Shown piece by piece: positions 15,879-27,600 of a stretch of 64,000 nt of DNA. Below the pieces are notes generated by a model. The model had not been told where the DNA came from. It was given only the letters and a program-made list of their open reading frames with translations, and made no database searches. The stretch's first letter is position 1; every line of letters begins with the position of its first letter. This DNA is from Burkholderia metallica (GTDB lineage Bacteria > Pseudomonadota > Gammaproteobacteria > Burkholderiales > Burkholderiaceae), in NCBI RefSeq assembly GCF_902832845.1, contig NZ_CADFDB010000001.1, positions 434,001 through 498,000 of the forward strand, given 5' to 3'. The position numbers were made by a program, and so were the translations under genes.

Positions 15879-16623
15879 CCGACGGAAGGGGAAAAATGCC
15901 GCTTCTTTCCCTCCATGCTTTTGTGCGCGAGCAATGACTGGCTGAGTGCGCAACGCGCCCCTTACGTTTTTTCACTCCAGTGCATGGCGGCGTGCTGCCC
16001 GCGGCAACCTTGCGCCCCGGAACATCTTTATTGGCCCATCGTGCAATTCCGCGCCTTGCGGCATGCGAATTCGAGTCGGTTCGACATCGTTTTCCTCGTG
16101 CCCGGTCGGTGTTTTCCCTAATTTTTTCGCGCTTGAGTGTAGGCCGACGCAACGTTAATATTAGGCCGTCATAACGTACTTTAAGGGCCGACGATACGTC
16201 TCTTGGTGATCGATTCAGGCTCCGGGGCGAGGTGATGGATTTCATTCGTTGCAGAGCGGATCTGCATGCGAAAGGCGTCCCGGAGAAGTGCGAAACGCGT
16301 TCCCGGGCGGGTAGCGAACGGCAGAAAGGCGCAGGTTCTCCTTCGCTTGGACGTGCGAGCCGGCTTCAACGGATGTGCCGCGCACCATCGTCGGCGGCCG
16401 TACTCCCATCAAACCGTCGGGTGGTCTGGAGTCGAAAGACCACCCACTGGATGCGACCGGCATCGGAACGCGATGACCTCGTCACGCAGCTGCCCGGCAA
16501 CGCCGGTGTGCGTCAGGTGCAGCGTGCGCGCGCTGCGATCCAGGAAAACGGCGACGCGATGCAGCGCATGGAAGAGGCGGCAGTGGCCGTCCACATTTTG
16601 AGCAAGGATTGACGGAGTCTGAA
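15879..16623. other. Intergenic region upstream of the FAD oxidase remnant
   Basis: No credible gene. A 126-codon open frame at 16232-16612 has no recognisable homology. The stretch holds AT-rich DNA at 16130-16190, likely promoter sequence, and a strong hairpin at 16419-16445. Confidence 0.45.
16419..16445. repeat. Strong hairpin upstream of the FAD oxidase
   Basis: GGGTGGTCT (16419-16427) and AGACCACCC (16437-16445) are perfect 9-bp arms with a nine-base loop. No T-tract follows on either strand. It could be an RNA structure in a leader or an operator; it is 178 bp upstream of the ATG at 16624. Confidence 0.35.
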
Positions 16624-17700
16624 ATGAGTACGGCTAACGATACGAAGCAGGAAAAGCCAGATAAGCGTGCGGGAATGACGCGGCGCAATTTCGTGAAAGG
16701 TGCGGCAGCCGCGGCCGTTGTCGTGCCTGCCGTGGTGGCGATGCAGGATGCACGCACGGAACCCGTGGAGGACGGCAAGGAGCGAGCCGACCTCGAAAAA
16801 TATCGGGCGCTGGGCGGATGGGTTGAAAAGCCCGATGACCTGCAGCCCGCGCTCGAGGGCGACGTCAGCGCGGATGTGGTGATTGTCGGCGCCGGTTTCG
16901 CGGGCCTTTCCGCGGCAGTGGAACTCGCCCGGCAAGGCGCGAAAGTGGTCGTGATCGAGCGCGAGTTTCCCGGCTTTGGCGCGAGCGGGCGCAACGCGGG
17001 CTACCTGGCAGGCGCCATGGGGCTCGAATACGACCTGATGCTTCGCGATATCAGCAAGGAGCAGGCGACGCAGATCGTCCGGTATTACGACGCCGCCGTC
17101 GGCTTCGTCGAAGGCAAGCTCAAGGAGCACGATATCGATTGCGAGTACGTGCAGTCCGGATGGATCCGTGCGGGCGTGCATCCGTCGCAGGAGCAGAAGA
17201 TCCGCGACGAGATGCGGATCGGCGCCGAGCTCGGCCACAAGTCGCAATTTCTGGATCAGGCCCAAATGCGCGCGCGCGGAATTCCCCCCGCGTTTCTCTT
17301 TGGCGAATACACACCGACCGGCGGCACGCTCCACCCGGGCAAATACGTGATGGGGCTGCGGCGTGCCGCGCTGCGGGCCGGCGTGAAGCTGTACGAGAAC
17401 ACGCCGCTGCTGTCTTACACCGAAGGCCCGGTCATCCAGGTGAAGACCCCGCGCGGCAGCGCGAGCGCCCCGGTGCTGCTGTTTGCTACCAATGCCTACA
17501 CCCCGCAGCTCGGTTTGCTCGCAAACAAGGTGGTGCCGTTGCGGATCTCCGCCATCGAGACCGAGCCGCTGTCCGACGCGCAACTGGCGTCGCTGGGGTG
17601 GTCACGGCGCGAAGGCATCGTCACCGCTCACTACAGCATGGAGAGCTTCCGCCTGACGGCACGCAACACGATCATCTCGACCGTCAAGCGTATCCACTAC
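16624..17700 (+). pseudogene. 3'-truncated Tat-exported FAD-dependent oxidoreductase (DadA/PuuB-like)
   Basis: The protein starts at ATG 16624 (GGAG upstream) with a Tat signal (TRRNFVKGAAAAAVVVPAVV, 19-38) and a dinucleotide-binding fold VVIVGAGFAGLSAAVELARQ with the E of VVVIERE. The DAO-type FAD oxidase homology (SGRNAGYL, PTGGTLHPGKYVMGL, LFATNAYTP) continues to about residue 355 (TARNTIISTVKRIHY). After about 17700 the family-specific C-terminal third is missing, including the final FAD-binding segment normally around residues 380-450. The frame stays open to 20664 only because it runs antisense through the molybdenum hydroxylase gene. The gene is therefore a broken 5' part, unlikely to give active enzyme. 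Confidence 0.75.
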
Positions 17701-17740
17701 GTGTTCGTGCAGCGCGCGGTTCGTACTGCCGACACAGCGG

Positions 17741-17761
17741 AAAACGCCGGCTGCGCCGGCA
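17741..17761 (-). terminator. Probable Rho-independent terminator of the iorAB-like operon
   Basis: On the minus strand TGCCGGCGCAGCCGGCGTTTTCC: perfect GCCGGC arms, a three-base loop and a short T-run. It lies 140 bp beyond the stop of the large molybdopterin subunit. Confidence 0.55.
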
Positions 17762-17901
17762 TCAGAAAGACAACGGATCCGGCGACGGGGCAAGCAAAAC
17801 GACGCGGATCGAAAGAAGCGCGTATTTCGCTGGCGCAGCTTCGCGCCCGGCCAGACGCCGTGCGACGAGCGGCGCTGCCCGCGTCGCCGCGGGACGCCCG
17901 C

Positions 17902-20391
17902 TTACGTCACCGTGCCGTTCTTCAGCTTGTCGATACACGGAATCCCCGCGCGCCGCTTCGGCCGCAGGAATTTCGGCACCGCGGGCGGCTGCCCGACAGC
18001 CGCCGTGCTGTGCTCGACCTTCGGCTTGAGCGCCGACGCCTTCGCCTTGCGCGGAATCCGGCAACCGCCGGCCGGGAGGTCGGCGTACGGATCGTCTTCC
18101 GCGGCCGCGGCGGCCGGCAGCGCCGGCGCGGTCGACGCGACCGCCATCGGTGCGAACGGCAGCGCACGCATCCGTTCGCCGGTCAGCACGAACGCGCCGT
18201 TGGCGACGGCCGGCGCGATCGGCGGCACGCCGGCTTCGCTCAACCCGGTCGGATGCGCATCAGACGGAACGAAGAACACGTCCACCGGTGCCGCCTCCTG
18301 CATCCGCACCGGCGAGTAGTCGGCGAAACCGGCGTTGCGGACCGCGCCATGCTCGACGTCGATCGCGAAACCCGGCTTCGTCGTCGCGAGGCCGAACAGC
18401 GCACCGCCCTGAATCTGGGCTTCCGCGCCGGTCGGGTTCACGATGCGGCCGGCATACACGCCGGCCGTCACGCGGTGCACGCGCGGTTGCTGCGCTTCGA
18501 TCGACACTTCCGTCACATACGCGACGACCGTGCCGGCGGTTTCGTGCATCGCGACGCCCCACGCGTGCCCGGCAGGCAGCGTGCGCGTGCCGTAGCCCGA
18601 CTTGTCGACGGCCAGGGCGAGCGCGTCGCGATGGTGCGCGTGCTCGGGACCGGACAGGCGCGCCATCCGGTAGGCGACCGGGTCCTGGCGCGCCGAATGC
18701 GCGAGCTCGTCGACGAGCGTTTCCATCACGAACGCCGTATGGGTATTGCCGCCCGAGCGCCACGACTGAACCGGCACGTCGACGTCCGTCTGATGGACGG
18801 ACACCTGCATCGGGAAACCGTACGGGCTGTTCGCCACCCCTTCGGTCAGGTCGGGATCGGTGCCGCTTTTGCGAATGGTGGTGCGCTCGAGCGGCGACCC
18901 CTTCAGCACCGACTGACCGACGACGACGTGCTGCCAGTCCCGCACCGCGCCGCTGCCGTCGACGCCGATGTCGACGCGATGCAGCACCATCGGGCGGTAA
19001 TAGCCGCCGCGCAGATCGTCTTCGCGCGTCCAGATCGTCTTGACCGGGCCCAGATGGCCGGCCGCCAGGTAGGCGGCGGACACGCGGGCGGCTTCGACCA
19101 CGTAGTCCGACGTCGGCGTCGAGCGCCGGCCGTAGTCGCCGCCGGACGTCATCGTGAAGATCTGCACCTTCGACGGCGCGACGCCCAGCGCCTTGGCAAC
19201 CGCTGCGCGATCGGTCGTCTGCATCGCCGAACCGCCCCAGATCTTGATGCCGCACGCGCAGCTCGCCGGGCCGACATCGACCGTGCAACTGAGCGGTTCC
19301 ATCGCGGCGTGCGCGAGATACGGAAATTCGTAGTCCTTCCGGATTCGCGTTGCCGCCGGCGGCGCGCTGCCGGCGTCGGCCGTGCGCACCACGGTCCCCG
19401 GCGTGCCGGCGAGCTGCTTGTACGCCTGCATCTGTTCGGCGGACGTGACGGTCGAGCCGACGTCCTTCCACGTGACCTTCAGCGCATCGCGGCCAAGCCT
19501 GGCCGGCCAGTAGCCGTTCGCGATCACGGCCACGCCGGTGCCGCCGCGAGCGGTCGGAATCTCGACGACCTCGACGACTCCCTTGACCGCCCGCGCCGCG
19601 GCCGCGTTGTAGCTCGCGACCTGTCCGCCGAAGCGCGGCGGCCGCGCAACGACGGCCACCATCATGTCGGGCAGGCTCCAGTCCATTCCATACTTGAGCG
19701 TGCCGTCGAGCATCGCGCGCGAATCGACGCGCGGCGTCGGCTTGCCGATGATGCGGAACTGATCGGGCGACTTCAGCGGCACGTGCTGCGGCACGGGCAT
19801 CGCCATCGCGTCGGGTGCCAGTTCACCGTAGGTCGCACGATGGCTGCCCGACGTCACGACGCCGTTCGCGGTGCGGCACGTGGCGGGATCGACGTTCCAG
19901 CGCCGGGCCGCCGCGGCGACGAGCATCGCGCGTGCCGATGCGCCGAGTTCGCGGTATTGCGTAAACGAATGGTTGACCGACGTCGAGCCGCCCGTCATCT
20001 GGATGCCGGTCACCGGGTCCCTGTACGGCTCGCCGGCCGGCGCGAGCACGGGGCGCACGTTGCGCCAGTCCGCATCCAGTTCGTCGGCCAGCGCCATCGG
20101 CAGCGCGGTGCTGACGCCCTGGCCGGACTCGGTGCGGTTGACGGCAACGGTGACGGTGTTGTCCGGCGAGATGATCAGGAATGCTTGCGGTGGAGACGCC
20201 TGCGGCGCGTTGCCCGTTTGCGCGGCGGTGCGCGTCGGCGCGATACCGAGCGCCAGGCAGCCGCTCGCCGCCATCGTGAGCTTCAGAAAGCCGCGCCGGC
20301 CGGGCATCGGCGCATCGGGCCCGGTGACGGGCGACGCGTCGCGGCGGGGGGCGTCGGCGCCAGCCGGGCGCCCGAAAGTGCGGATACGCAT
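17902..20391 (-). CDS. Xanthine dehydrogenase family molybdopterin-binding subunit (IorB-like, Tat-exported)
   Basis: 829 aa from the ATG at 20391, which has GGGGAG nine bases upstream. A Tat-like signal PGRRGFLKLTMAASGCLALG lies near residues 31-50. The body matches the single-chain molybdopterin subunits of isoquinoline 1-oxidoreductase/aldehyde dehydrogenase type: AFLIISPDNTVTVAVNRTESGQGVST, GGSTSVNHSF, MEPLSCTVDV (substrate/Mo region), and GGALFGLAT late. These enzymes hydroxylate N-heterocycles or oxidise aldehydes using a Mo-cytosine dinucleotide cofactor, passing electrons to the 2Fe-2S partner encoded 22 bp upstream. The last about 65 residues are an unusual Lys/Arg/Pro-rich tail. There is no cytochrome or Mo-insertion chaperone gene next to it, so both must come from elsewhere. 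The substrate is unknown. Confidence 0.9.
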   Translation of the reverse strand: MRIRTFGRPAGADAPRRDASPVTGPDAPMPGRRGFLKLTMAASGCLALGIAPTRTAAQTGNAPQASPPQAFLIISPDNTVTVAVNRTESGQGVSTALPMALADELDADWRNVRPVLAPAGEPYRDPVTGIQMTGGSTSVNHSFTQYRELGASARAMLVAAAARRWNVDPATCRTANGVVTSGSHRATYGELAPDAMAMPVPQHVPLKSPDQFRIIGKPTPRVDSRAMLDGTLKYGMDWSLPDMMVAVVARPPRFGGQVASYNAAAARAVKGVVEVVEIPTARGGTGVAVIANGYWPARLGRDALKVTWKDVGSTVTSAEQMQAYKQLAGTPGTVVRTADAGSAPPAATRIRKDYEFPYLAHAAMEPLSCTVDVGPASCACGIKIWGGSAMQTTDRAAVAKALGVAPSKVQIFTMTSGGDYGRRSTPTSDYVVEAARVSAAYLAAGHLGPVKTIWTREDDLRGGYYRPMVLHRVDIGVDGSGAVRDWQHVVVGQSVLKGSPLERTTIRKSGTDPDLTEGVANSPYGFPMQVSVHQTDVDVPVQSWRSGGNTHTAFVMETLVDELAHSARQDPVAYRMARLSGPEHAHHRDALALAVDKSGYGTRTLPAGHAWGVAMHETAGTVVAYVTEVSIEAQQPRVHRVTAGVYAGRIVNPTGAEAQIQGGALFGLATTKPGFAIDVEHGAVRNAGFADYSPVRMQEAAPVDVFFVPSDAHPTGLSEAGVPPIAPAVANGAFVLTGERMRALPFAPMAVASTAPALPAAAAAEDDPYADLPAGGCRIPRKAKASALKPKVEHSTAAVGQPPAVPKFLRPKRRAGIPCIDKLKNGTVT

Positions 20392-20413
20392 GATCACAGT
20401 CTCCCCGGCAGGC

Positions 20414-20872
20414 TCAGGCAAGCGCGTGAGCCGCATCGTGAATCGCGGCACGGATGCGCTGATAGGTCGCGCAACGGCACAGGTTGCCGGCCATCGCGCT
20501 GTCGATGTCGGCATCGGTCGGTGCCTTGTTGCTGCGCAGCAGGCCGGCCGCGCTCATCATCTGGCCGCTCTGGCAGTAGCCGCACTGCGCGACGTCGTGC
20601 CGGATCCAGGCATCGAGGACGGCCTTGCCGACCGCATCGTCGGCGAGATGTTCGGACGTCGTGACGTGCGCACTCCCGACCGTCGACAGCGCCAGCGTGC
20701 AGCTATGCACGGGCCGGCCGTCGACGTGCACGGTACAGGCGCCGCAGTCGCCGGCGTCGCAGCCGAACTTGGTGCCGGTCAGACCGAGGTTGTCGCGCAG
20801 CACCCAGAGCACCGGCGTCGACGGATCGGCATCGACCTCCGCCGACCGGTTGTTGATGTTCAACGTCACCAT
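20414..20872 (-). CDS. (2Fe-2S)-binding small subunit (IorA-like)
   Basis: 152 aa from the ATG at 20872, with GGGAG ahead of it. Two 2Fe-2S clusters are encoded: plant-ferredoxin type [17 protein letters not shown]…HSC (about 37-60), and the alpha-helical type [10 protein letters not shown] … NLCRC (about 98-136). This is the small subunit of molybdenum hydroxylases, shuttling electrons from the Mo site of the next gene product. The two genes are separated by 22 bp and certainly co-transcribed. Confidence 0.93.
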   Translation of the reverse strand: MVTLNINNRSAEVDADPSTPVLWVLRDNLGLTGTKFGCDAGDCGACTVHVDGRPVHSCTLALSTVGSAHVTTSEHLADDAVGKAVLDAWIRHDVAQCGYCQSGQMMSAAGLLRSNKAPTDADIDSAMAGNLCRCATYQRIRAAIHDAAHALA

Positions 20873-21606
20873 CTTGATGTTCTCCCGTGGACACCTCGTT
20901 GTCGTTCCGCAGGTCCGGACCGCGGCACGGCGAATGTGAACCAATTAAAGCAGATTCGAGAATAAATCAGGATCCGGGGAATCCGCTTTTTTCCATTCTT
21001 AATAATTCACGTGCTTTAGTTAAAACATGAAATTTACAACCCGCATGCGAATCGCCGGATGTTCCAGAAAGATTGTTGAGTTTTGACAAAAACTTGCCGG
21101 TTCGATGGAAAACGTTTGCGAGTCATGCCTATATTTGTCTCGCGATCACGCCGGAGGCTTGACGATCGAATATCGGGAATCAGCCAACCTGTATGCGACT
21201 CATTCGCAACCGGGTTGAATCGGGGACTGGAATTCAGTGTTTGTTTAACAGGGATGGGAGACAGGCGGGAAATGGAGTACAGCGGGAGTACAGCGTTCGG
21301 CTCGTTTGATCTGTATACGCACAGATGCCATCGATGCCGATCGACGCAACAGTTTCTCCATGAAACAGCCATATTTTAAAAAGTGGAAAATTTACCGCTC
21401 AGAGGGGATAAAAGTAAAAAGTGCCGAATAAATGATTCCGGTTGATTGATTCTTGATGGTTGCCAATCGAGTCATCTGCATTGATTTGATGGCGGGGCGG
21501 CATTTATCTAAAAATATCGAATAACGCATTCCGGTAATTCCTTTCTGCGTTTTTTAACTGCGGAAGGGGCTCGGGTCGTCGATTCTCTTTATGGGAAGGT
21601 GTGATT
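20873..21606. other. AT-rich divergent promoter region
   Basis: About 730 bp of much lower GC than its surroundings separates the iorAB-like operon from the giant autotransporter. Two overlapping 98- and 112-codon frames (21083-21379 plus, 21034-21372 minus) lack homology and good ribosome sites and are not called. The length and AT content suggest extensive regulatory sequence or silencer (H-NS-like) binding for the autotransporter. Confidence 0.5.
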
Positions 21607-24600
21607 ATGCGTATGCGCATGGGTTCGAATAAAAAGCGCGCGGAAGCACGTCCGAAACTCCTCGTCCCGACCGGCATGCTGGTCGCACTCGTCAGTGCGG
21701 GGATCGTTCCCGCCGACGCATTGGCCGCCTGCACCGGCTCGCCCACTGTCACCTGTACCGGCACCACCAACAGCTATGCGAACGGCACGAATAATCTCAA
21801 CGTGACGGTCGCATCGGGCGCGACCGTCTCGGTGGTGCCGCTGTTCGGCGGCACGGCGCTGTCGCTCACGGGCAGCGGCGTCACGCTGACCAACAACGGG
21901 ACCATCGACCCGTCGCAGGCCGGGCTGAGCATCGTTTCGAACGGCACGGTCGTCGGCAATATCACGTCCGCGAGCACGGTGAACGTCACGAACAACGGCG
22001 TGATGATGGGCTCGACCAGTTCGCTGTTCGGCAACGGGCCGGCATTGACCGTCTACAACGGCACGGGCGGCACGACGAACATCACGAACACCGGCACGAT
22101 CGGCACGACGGGCATCGGCTTCACCGCCGGTCCGACCACGCAGGTGGTCACCGCATCGGGCGGCGCGCAGGTCAACTTCACGAACGCGAGCGGCGGGGCG
22201 ATCAACGGCTCGGTCGTGCTTGCACCGAGCACCTTGGTGGGCACCGGCAATACCTTCACCAATGCCGGAAGCATTACCGGCAACGTATCGCTGGGCGCGG
22301 GCCTCGGCACGTCGAACACGTTCAACGCGCAGACCGGGTCGTCGGTCGGGCTCGGCGTCGATGCCGGGCTGGGCGGCAACAACACGCTGAATCTGCAGCA
22401 GAACACGTCCGGCGGGGCGGCGAACGGCGCCATCGCGGTCGACACGTTCGGCAATTTCACGCATCTCGCGGTCCAGGGCGGCACGTGGAACATCACGGGC
22501 GCGTCGACCGCGTCGGACGCGTCGCTCACCGGCGGTACCGCGATCATCAACAACAGCGGCTCGCTGGGCACCGGGACGATCGCAGTGAGCGGCGGCCGGC
22601 TGGAGGCCGGGTCCGCCGGCGTGAACCTCCAGAACAACGTGGCGCTCGGTGCGGCGCTGACGGTCGACGGCGCAACCGGGTTCGGGATCTCGGGCGCGAT
22701 TTCGGGCGGCGGCGCACTGAATGCGGCCGGCACCGGCACGCTGGCGCTGAACGGTGCGAATTCCTTCTCGGGCGGAACGAATCTGACGGGCGGCGGCGGG
22801 CTGCTCGTCGGTACCGGCCTGGCGCTCGGGTCCGGCGCGCTGAACGTCACGGGCGCGGGCGGGACGCTCGCGACGAGCGTCGGCGGCACGCTGCTCGGCA
22901 ACGCGGTGAACATCGACAGTGGCGTCACGCTGGGCCTCAACAGTTCGGCGAACCTGGGCCTGGGCGGCGTGATCGGCGGCAACGGCGGTCTGGCGCAAAC
23001 CGGCAGCGGTACGACGACGCTGCTCGGCCTGAACACATTTACGGGCGGCATGAACCTGAGCGGCGGCGGACTCGTCGCCGGCAACGGCCAGGCGCTCGGG
23101 ACCGGCGCACTGCATGTGTCCGGCGCGGGCGGCTCGCTGGCGGTGAACGCCGGCGGCACGCTGCTCGGCAACGCGGTGAACCTCGATGCGGGTGCGACGC
23201 TCGGCCTGAACGGCGCGGCCGGCATGAGCCTGGGTGGCGTGATCGGCGGCAACGGCGGTCTGGCGCAAACCGGCAGCGGCACGACGACGCTGCTCGGCGC
23301 GAACACGTTCTCGGGCGGTACGGCGCTGAGCGGCGGCGGACTCGTCGCCGGCAACGGCAGCGCACTCGGGACTGGCGCGCTGCATGTGTCGGGCACGGGC
23401 GGCGCGCTGGCGGTGAACGCCGACGGCACGCTGCTCGGCAATGCGGTGAATCTCGATGCGGGCGCGACGCTCGGCCTGAACGGTACGGCCGGCATGAGCC
23501 TGGGCGGTGTGATCTCGGGCAACGGCGGCCTCGCGCAAACCGGCACGGGTACGACGACGCTGCTCGGTGTGAACGCGTTCACGGGCGGCACGACGCTCGG
23601 TGCCGGCGGCCTGATTGCGGGCAACGGGCACGCACTGGGCAGCGGCGCACTGAACGTCGTCGGCGCGGGCGGCACGCTCGCCACGAACGTTGCCGGCACC
23701 GTGCTCGGCAATGCGGTGAACCTCGGTGCAGGCGCGACGCTCGGCCTGAACGGCGCGGCCGATCTTGGCCTGGGCGGCACGATCTCGGGCGCGGGCGGCC
23801 TCGCGCTCGGCGGCACCGGCGCGACGACGCTGTCCGGTGCGAACACGTTCAGCGGCGGCGCGAGCCTCACGGGCGGCGGCAGCCTGATCGTCGACGGCAA
23901 CTCGGCGCTCGGCGTGGGCGGTGCGTTGAACGTGAGCGGCCTCGGCGGCTCGCTGCACGCGGGTGCGGCAGGCGCGACACTCGTGAATTCGATCAACCTG
24001 AACGGCACGTCGCTGACGCTGGACGGGGCGAACGATCTCGGCCTGGGCGGGGTGATCGGCGGCACCGGCGGTCTCGTGCTGAACGGCACGGGCACGACCA
24101 CGCTGTCCGGCGCGAACACCTTCGGCGGCGGCACGACGCTGAGCGCCGGCACGCTGCTCGCCGGCAACAATCTGGCGCTGGGTACGGGCGCGCTCAATGT
24201 CGCCGGCGCGGGCGGCGCACTCGGCGCGAGCGCGAGCGGCGTCGCGTTGAACAATGCGGTCAATCTCGGCACGGGTGCGACGCTCGCGCTCACCGGTTCG
24301 AACGATCTTGGCCTGGGCGGCGTGATCGCCGGTGACGGCGGCCTCGCGCAAGTCGGCTCGGGCATCACGACGCTGCTGGGGGCGAACACGTTCACGGGCG
24401 GTACGACGCTGAGCGGCGGCGGCATTCTCGCCGGCAACGGCGCCGCACTGGGCACGGGTGCGCTGAACGTGACCGGTGCGGGCGGCTCGCTCGGCACGAC
24501 CGTCGGCGGCACGGTGCTCGGCAATGCGATCCAGCTCGGCGCGGGCGCGGCACTGACGGTTGGCGGTGCGAACGATCTCGGGCTGGGCGGGATCATTTCC

Positions 24601-27600
24601 GGCGCCGGCGGCCTGTCCGTGAACGGCCCGGGCACGACGACGCTCACCGCGGCCGAGACGTTCACCGGCGGCACCACGATCGGCAGCGGCACGCTCGCGA
24701 TCGGCGCGGGCGGCAGCCTCGCCGCGTCGAGCCCCGTCAACCTGGCGGGCGCCGGTGCGCAGTTCAACATCGCCGGGGCGACCACGCCGCAGTCGATCGG
24801 CACGCTGTCGGGTGTCGCGGGTTCGACGATCGATCTCGGTTCGAACCACCTGACGCTGGCAGGCAGCGGTAGCGGCGTCTTCGCGGGCAACATCGGCGGG
24901 GCGGGCGGGCTCACGCTTTCCGGCACCGGCTCGCAGGCACTCACCGGCAACAACACGTACGCGGGCGGCACGGCGCTGACGGGCGGCGACCTGATCGTCG
25001 GCAGCGGCGCGGCGCTTGGCCTCGGCACACTCGACGTCAACGGCTCGGCGTCGCTCGGCGCCAGCGTGCCGGGCGTGACGATCGGCAACGCGGTCAATCT
25101 CGGCGCCGGCGTCACGCTCGGGTTGAACGGCGCGAACGATCTCGGCCTGAGCGGCACGATCGCCGGCAACGGCGGTCTCGCGCAAACGGGCACGGGCACG
25201 GGCACGACGACGCTCACCGGCACGAACACGTACACGGGCGGCACGACGCTGAGTGGCGGCGGGCTCATCGCGGGCAACGGCAGCGCACTCGGCGCGGGCG
25301 CGCTGAACGTGACCGGCGCGGGCGGCACGCTCGCCACGAACGTCGCCGGCACCGTGCTCGGCAATGCGGTGAACCTCGGCGCCGGCGCGACGCTGGGGCT
25401 GAACGGTTCGGCGGACCTGAGCCTCGGCGGGGTGCTGTCGGGTGGCGGCGGTCTGGCGCAAACCGGCACCGGCACGACGACGCTGCTCGGCGCGAACACG
25501 TACACGGGCGGTACGACGCTCAGCGGCGGCGGACTCATCGCCGGCAACGGCAGCGCACTCGGCACCGGCGCGCTGAACGTAACGGGCGCGGGCGGCTCGC
25601 TCGGCACGAGCGTCGGCGGCACCGTGCTCGGCAATGCGGTGAATCTGGGCGCGGGCGCGACGCTGACGGTCGGTGGTGCGAACAACCTCGGCCTCGGCGG
25701 CGCGATTTCGGGCGGCGGCAATCTGTCGGTGACCGGCCCGTCGATCACGACGCTCACGGGAGCGGGCCGCTACACCGGCAACACGACGATCGGCAACGGC
25801 AGCACGCTGGCGGTCGGCGCGGGCGGCAGCCTGTCGGGCGGCAGCTTGTTCGACCTGACTGGCGTGGGCGCGACGCTCGACCTGAGCGCGGCGACGTCGC
25901 CGCAGACGACGGGCGGGCTGGTCGGCACGGCCGGCTCGGCCGTGAACCTCGGCGGCAATACGCTGACGCTCGGCGGCGCCGGCAACGGCACGTTCGGCGG
26001 CACGATCGGCGGGGCGGGCGGGCTGACGCTGGCCGGCACCGGCACGGAAACGCTGATTGGTGCGAACACGTACACGGGCGGCACGACGATCAACAGCGGC
26101 ACGCTGGCGATCGGCGCGGGCGGCAGCCTCGCGGCGGGCGGCGCAGTGAATCTGGGCGGCGCCGGCGCGGCGTTCGACCTGAGCGGCGCGGCGCTGCCGC
26201 AGACGATCGGCACGCTGTCGGGCGTGGCCGGTTCGACGGTGAATCTCGGCGGCAACGGCCTGACGCTGGGCGGCGCAGGCAGCGGCACGTTCGGCGGCAC
26301 GATCGCCGGGGCCGGCGGCAGCCTGACGCTGTCGGGCACGGGTACCGAAACGCTGAATGGTGCGAACAGCTACACGGGCGGCACGAGCCTGACCGGCGGC
26401 GGCACGCTGCTCGCCGGCAACGGTGCGGCACTCGGCACGGGCGCGCTGAACATCGGCGGTGCAGGCGGCACGCTGGCCGCGAGCGTTGCCGGCACGACGC
26501 TGAACAACGCGGTGAATCTCGGCACCGGTTCGGCACTGACGCTCGGCGGCACGAACGACCTGGGCCTCGGCGGCATCATCGGCGGCGGCGGCAGTCTCGC
26601 GCAAACCGGCAGCGGAACGACCGCGCTCACCGGCGCGAACACGTTCACGGGCGGCACGACGCTGAGCGCGGGCGGCCTGTCGGTCGGCAGCAACACGGCG
26701 CTCGGCACGGGCACGCTCAACGTGACCGGCAGCGGCGGCGCGCTCAGCGCGAGCACGGCGAACCTCCTGCTGGCGAACGCCGTCGATCTGGGCATCGGCT
26801 CGACGCTGAATCTCGGCGGTGCATTCGACTTCGGGCTGAACGGCATGATTTCCGGTGCAGGCGGCGTGGTGCAGTCCGGCTCGGGCACGACCACGCTCGG
26901 CGGCGCGAATACCTACGGCGGCGGCACGACGCTGAGCAGCGGCGGACTGAGCGTGGGCAGCAATTCGGCGCTGGGCACCGGCGCACTGAACGTGACCGGC
27001 AACGGCACGCTGAACGCGAGCGTGAGCGGCACGACGCTCGGCAACGCAGTGAACCTCGGCGCGGGTGCGACGCTCGGGCTGAACGGTTCGAACGATCTTG
27101 GCCTGAGCGGTACGATTTCCGGTAGCGGCGCCCTGGCGCAGACCGGCGCGGGCACCACGACGCTCACCGGCACGAACACCTATGACGGCGGCACCACGTT
27201 GAGCGGTGGCGGGCTCATCGCCGGCAACGGCAGCGCACTCGGTTCCGGCGCGCTGAACGTCACGGGCGCGGGCGGCTCGCTCGGCACGAGCGTCGGCGGC
27301 ACGACGCTCGGCAATACGGTGAATCTCGGCGCGGGTTCGACGCTGACGGTTGGCGGTGCGAACGATCTCGGGCTGGGCGGCGGGATCTCGGGCAGCGGCG
27401 GTCTGTCGGTCAGCGGCCCGTCGACGACCACGCTCACGGGCGTGAACACCTATACCGGCAACACGACGATCGGCGGCGGCAGCACGCTGGCGGTCGGCGC
27501 GGGCGGCAGCCTGTCGTCGGGCAGCGCGCTCGACCTCGCCGGCACGGGCGCGACGCTCGACATCAGCGCGGCGACCACGCCGCAGACGAGCGGCATGCTG

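Noticed and set aside
16232-16612. 126-codon plus-strand frame ahead of the FAD oxidase
   Set aside because: No domain or conserved pattern, weak start, contains the hairpin at 16419-16445.
16609-20664. A 1,351-aa fusion of FAD oxidase with a novel C-terminal domain
   Set aside because: After about 17700 the frame runs antisense through a complete iorB-like gene, giving Arg-rich non-homologous sequence. The oxidase is simply truncated.
21034-21379. Overlapping 112- and 98-codon frames on opposite strands
   Set aside because: Neither has a convincing start, homology or composition. The region reads as AT-rich promoter DNA.
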